From Ceratopteris richardii (lineage: Eukaryota; Streptophyta; Polypodiopsida; Polypodiales; Pteridaceae), in assembly GCA_020310875.1 (NCBI GenBank), contig CM035420.1, forward strand, positions 189,316,380-189,380,379: DNA of 64,000 nt, given 5' to 3'. The position numbers and the translations under genes were made by a program. How positions within the stretch are numbered: the stretch's first letter is position 1; the number at the start of each line of letters is the position of its first letter. This document shows, piece by piece, positions 60,379 to 64,000 of this stretch. The notes under the pieces are model-generated. The model saw nothing but the letters and a program-made list of their open reading frames with translations, was not told the origin of the DNA and did not search any database.

Positions 60379-61273
60379 TGTTGACCTAAGAACCAACTTA
60401 GGGACTTGTCGAGAAAGAGACTATACCTCAATCCCCTTCAAGTGCATATAGTGGGGATTCACGCTTTAATTATCAATCCGATGAGTATACAAACCTAGCC
60501 GAGTGTATGAGGACATGCTTTCAAATGATGATCAATGCAAATGAATTACTCAAAGAGTGCAAAAAAGGTAAAGACTAATCCAAACAAGTTTCAACTGTCT
60601 GTCATGGTGTCACGATACTTGGAACAGCAGCCAACAGTAAATTGAGCTTTTCTCTCAGCTCCAAACTCCAAATATAGCAAATAGCATATGCGTTTCGAAG
60701 CTCTCAAGAAGACGCATCTAATGGCGATGGGTTTCACTCAATTCTGACACTCCTACTTTAAGTTATGAGCAAAATACTGAGTCACGGGAAAATCTTCCTA
60801 CACTTCAGCACTTCCCACACTTCGCACACACCTTAACAACAGCAAACAAACACTTTCATGGATAGACAACACTTCGTAACACTCTTTCCAAGAAACACAC
60901 ATGCATACAAGCTCACAAAGAAGAAGATACAGAGAGGAGAAGACACAATTTCGAATTTTTGTGCTCTTCATTCTCACAATGGCCAAAAGTCCTTACAAAG
61001 AGTCACAAATTGACTTATATACTTTTTTGCCCTAAAAATGGTCCTTTCACACAAGAGATCGGCACTTTATTCACTAAAAGACTAATTTCCTACTAATTTA
61101 CATGGGTAAGTTTCTAATCTTCTGTGGGGATGCATCTAGAGGACTCCTCTAGTGCATTTACATTGGAAAATATATTACAAGAATGGTTATAATACAAAGA
61201 TTGGGTGTCCAAATCAGAAAAATTTTGGGGCCCTTCTTTTTCTCTGCCTTGTGCTCTCTTTAGCTCTGCAACA
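60379..61273 (-). repeat. Element M 3' LTR
   Basis: 895 bp on the minus strand, TGTTGCAGAGCTAAAG...TTAGGTCAACA, with TATA box GTATATAAG at plus 61014-61022. The second LTR lies outside the window, so the limits rest on the TG/CA ends, the PPT and the clean break in J. Confidence 0.78.
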
Positions 61274-61287
61274 CTCTCCCCCTCTTT
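61274..61287 (-). other. Element M polypurine tract
   Basis: Minus-strand AAAGAGGGGGAGAG abutting the LTR. Confidence 0.8.
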
Positions 61288-61664
61288 GTCTCTATCGTCC
61301 CTTGACAGGCTTTACTTCTTGTTTGTCTCTGTCATCGCATGCATCCCTTGGTAAGTTCTGCCTACTGGTTAGACTGGCATTACGTTTTAGAAGTTCTCTG
61401 ATTTGTCCTGGTTGCACACATCGGACCCTGTTGTATTACTTAAGCCTGTTAATTCGGGTTTCCACGCACGCCATTAGTAGACATATGAGGATGTAGCTCT
61501 TAAGCCTTGATCTGAACCTTCTATTGCTCAAGAGGTTGAAGCACCCTCATGTGGCTGCGTGCTTTTCCTTGGTGTGTGTGCCCCTGCGGGGGCTTTGTGC
61601 AGAGATGGGTGTTGCGTGCCCCTGCGGGGCTTCTTGCAGAGATATGTCTTCATAAAGTATCTTT
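61288..61664 (-). other. Element M 3' spacer
   Basis: About 380 bp between the last frame and the PPT, without a gene. It contains a GC-rich tandem duplication of about 34 bp (61577-61641), each copy with the palindrome CCCCTGCGGGG and ending TGCAGAGAT. Confidence 0.7.
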
Positions 61665-62072
61665 TTATTGAAGCTTTTGTCTTTGTCTTCTTCTTTTCTT
61701 CTTTTTGCTTGATTCTCCCTCAACACTGCCCCCCTCCTGGACTCTGTCGTCCCTGACAGGCTTGGACAATCGACGGGCGTATGTTCTATATACTTTTTGC
61801 TCTGTGTCATTAAGCAGATTGGCTTCACGTATCATTAGTTGTTTCCACTGTTCTGCCTTTACACCATCATGGGGTGGCTGTCTATGGTCCGCAAAGAAGC
61901 TCAATTCGTATGCCACTAATCTGGCATTCAGGTTGGAGGACATCTTTAAAAAGACTTCTGAATCAATTTCAAAAAATCCTATAAAGAATGCTTCTTCGAA
62001 TGTTTGCATATATGTATTGGGCAAGAACATCAACCTGGAATAATAGGCCATTATGGTTGGTCGGCTAGGCAT
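61665..62072 (-). pseudogene. Element M unknown protein, C-terminal block
   Basis: 136 codons read on the minus strand: MPSRPTIMAYYSRLMFLPN, FEEAFFIGFFEIDSEVF, DHRQPPHDGVKAEQWKQLM, and a very basic end (SSKKKKRRRQRQ) that looks like a nuclear localisation or RNA-binding tail. It is probably the end of the protein begun at 64000, displaced by a frameshift near 62080-62110. Its stop lies about 390 bp before the LTR. I do not recognise the family; position before the 3' LTR is where env-like or other extra ORFs of plant LTR elements sit. Confidence 0.6.
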
Positions 62073-62111
62073 AACAGACAGATCAAAAATGAGGATCTTT
62101 GTGCCCTAATT

Positions 62112-63076
62112 AATACCAATGAAATTCAAAAATGTGTAGGCTGCATGCTTGAAGACCTTCAATATTGTAAGTATCATACTGAGTATTTTATTTGTCATTT
62201 TGACAGTTAAGTCGGGTACTGTCACATAATTCTGTAGCCAAAATTCGATGGTCTTGACCATATACTCTTCTATAGGTAGATAATCATGTGGCAGACTTGG
62301 AAGCAGAGGGTAATTTAGCCACTGTTTATTTATAGCACCGTTCTTTTACATTTCCAAAAATTCCCTGGTTTCTCTTCGGCATGGTATAGGAAAAAATGAA
62401 GGGTTTACCTGTAGGAAATACGGCGCTGCTTGCCAATGCACCCGTAGTGTAGGATGTTTCTCCAAAAACTTCCTTCTCCAAACCGGTTGTGCAGCTTCGA
62501 ACTCTTCCTGAGTGTAATTGAACGCATCATGTTTGAAGTTTAGCTGCTCATATGGACTTTTCTTTGTAATCTTCTTTATGTATTGTCTTGTTTTCTCTTT
62601 CAATAATCCATACGGAATGTTGAAAGGCTTCATGATTTGTTCCAAGTCTTTACCCTTGATCTTTGCTTCTTTCATTACTTTGATTACTTCATTTTCAAAA
62701 TTTTCTGTCAATCGGGACACCACTAGTGCCCGCTCCTTCTCACTTATTTCTGCAGTGTATGGCATTGGATGATCATCATGTATATCCGCCATCTGCTCAT
62801 GTATTGGAGAATTACAAATCGGGGGAGATAGAGGACGTACCTCTACCTCGTCAGTAGGATTTTCCTTCGTTGGCTCTGCTGTTGTCCCGATTGGTGTTTT
62901 TTGCTTTACTTGGATCTCTAACTGTGTTATACGTTCAGTCTTCTCTTTATTTTCTTGCATGGCTGCTCTGAGCGCTTCCTTTGCTGCAAGCAATTCATTG
63001 CCAATTTCTGCTATATTGTCCATGTTTTCGCTGTAACTTCGTACCAGTTTGGCGTTCACATTTTGTAATTTAATGT
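62112..63076 (-). pseudogene. Element M unknown protein, middle block
   Basis: Minus-strand frame with a likely coiled coil (IGNELLAAKEALRAAMQENK, then TERITQLEIQVKQK) near its start, an acidic/Pro-rich linker, ENEVIKVMKEAKIKGKDLEQIM, RQYIKKITKKSPYEQLNFKH and FRRETREFLEM-like sequence up to a stop at 62346-62348. The same frame continues past that stop (PLLPSLPHDYLPIEEYMVK, FWLQNYVT) to about 62112. No ATG is at the start: the frame overlaps the preceding block by a few codons in another frame, which suggests a frameshift in one original protein. Function unknown. Confidence 0.6.
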
Positions 63077-64000
63077 AACAGTTGTTGGAGCTTCTTTGAT
63101 GCTGATTTTTGTCGTATCATTTAATTGAATGACATGTTTAGGTTCAATGGAATCTTCTATATTCTTCGCCTTTTCCTGTTGGTTTTCTGGCGTAACTTTG
63201 ATTTGATTAAGCTCCGTCCATTCTTCCTCGTGATTCTCTGTCCGTATGTCAGTGTCCAAAGTGTCTTTCTCAGGACTAGATTCTTCGTTGGAGCTTGAAT
63301 CATCTAAGCCCAGTGCTTTGTATCTGGCAGCTTGTTTTGGGGTCTTTTCTTTACTCCATTGTTGCTTTTCTTGACTTGCTTGTCTGTAGTGATGACCTTG
63401 AACATTTAGATTCACCTGCCCTTGCATGTACTGATGTGTCTCTTCTAGGGCAGCGGAGAGATCTCTCTTGGTGATTGGCATTTGGACTATAGGAATCTTT
63501 GGTAAACTGTGTGTCTGCTTTGATTGGGGTGTAGCCTGGGCTTCCTCCTCTCTGAGGCGCTTTGTACCCCTCATGGGTTTCTGTGAACTAGTTCTTGCTT
63601 CTTCAACAGCGACAACTGCTTTCTTTTTCTTGGGGACCATAGCGGATTTGGCATATTGCACTAACCCCTCTGAGGTTGGCATCTCACGTAGGCAGTTTTT
63701 CATCTTAAGAGCCTCATATATAAGTAATGTCAAAGCGGAACTCCCATTTAGAAACTTCTTCTGACCCCACTTCTTCTTTGCTTCAAATAATCTGTCTTGG
63801 ACATAAGGAGTCAAATTCACTTTATTGCCAATTTGTCTGATTGCATGCGAGAGTAGTTGTACGACAATCTTTTGTGGTGCAGTATATCTATGCATACTTG
63901 GGAAACAAAAGTGTTGGTGCACTAGGCGGACAACATCTTCAATATCAGTCTTGTTGATATCCAAAAAGGATCTCTTTTTTGGGTCATGACATTCCTCCTT
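63056..64000 (-). pseudogene. Element M unknown protein, N-terminal block (open at window edge)
   Basis: The minus-strand frame is open to the edge (reads ECHDPKKRSFLDINKT at the border, no start codon seen), so it begins outside the window. The first part, about 130 residues (DVVRLVHQHFCFPSMHRYTAPQ, VQDRLFEAKKKWGQKKFLNG, LTLLIYEALKMKNCLRE), looks folded and alpha-helical. It is followed by Lys/Glu-rich low-complexity sequence (KKKKAVVAVEEA, SSSNEESSPEKD) and ends at TGA 63056-63058. It faintly recalls plant-mobile-domain or transposon-protein regions, but I cannot assign it. It has no protease, RT or integrase motif. Confidence 0.6.

Larger units (their letters stand above)
60379..64000 (-). 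mobile_element. Element M: LTR retrotransposon, 3' part, running off the window
   Basis: Minus strand: 3' LTR 60379-61273, PPT, a spacer with a second PPT-like copy, and a long broken frame reaching the window edge. The left flank ACAAC (60374-60378) should be one TSD copy. RT and integrase are not in view, so copia or gypsy cannot be decided. Confidence 0.75.

Noticed and set aside
62346-63059. An independent gene starting at 63059
   Set aside because: There is no ATG there (the codon is GTG), and the frame extends upstream over the end of the previous block. A frameshifted single protein fits better.

Overview
The window looks like a piece of a large, repeat-rich plant nuclear genome, perhaps a gymnosperm or another large-genome land plant. 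The species cannot be told from the sequence. Almost everything that can be identified is LTR-retrotransposon DNA: Ty1/copia-type polyproteins (order gag, protease, integrase, RT, RNase H), initiator-Met primer sites (TGGTATCAGAGC), polypurine tracts (PPTs), TG...CA LTR ends, and 5-bp target-site duplications (TSDs). I found no host gene, rRNA or functional tRNA gene.

Layout, with letters assigned here. 1-4829: unassigned AT-rich DNA with an (AT)57 tract and a 47-bp tandem repeat. 4830-31964: an old minus-strand copia element D, cut into pieces by three later insertions. C (7663-23920) is a copia element that itself carries non-coding element B (8603-19871, TSD GATAC). B in turn carries copia element A (12151-17297, TSD TTAGG), giving a four-level nest D<C<B<A. 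E (24125-30917, TSD GTTTG) is a copia element that has lost its integrase core. F (31965 to about 40440, minus strand) is a decayed copia element split by G (33370-39550, TSD TCATC), a non-coding element with LTRs of about 1.5 kb. One LTR of G carries a 140-bp TG...CA insertion that contains tRNA-like promoter boxes.

40570-45183: fragments of gag (N), of copia element H (LTR, gag, protease), and of a Ty3/gypsy-like element I (LTR, TGGCGCCGTTGCCGGGGA primer site, and a leader filled with a minisatellite built on the palindrome AATCGCGATT). 45015-60378: a plus-strand copia element J interrupted three times. K (46033-52509, minus) has two 1033-bp LTRs with about four differences and an uninterrupted 1400-codon gag-pol frame, and is the youngest and only apparently intact element. 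L (53920-59534, plus) has one frameshift and a 3' LTR whose middle is deleted although both ends and the TSD survive. M starts at 60379 and runs off the right edge. M (minus) shows a 3' LTR, a duplicated PPT region and a long, broken, unrecognised frame just upstream of the LTR.

No host pathway is encoded here. The elements relate to each other through insertion history: nesting order and LTR divergence give a relative timeline (D oldest; C, then B, then A; E and G intermediate; K and L recent). A recurring theme is tRNA-like A-box/B-box modules inside LTRs or leaders of the two non-coding elements B and G.
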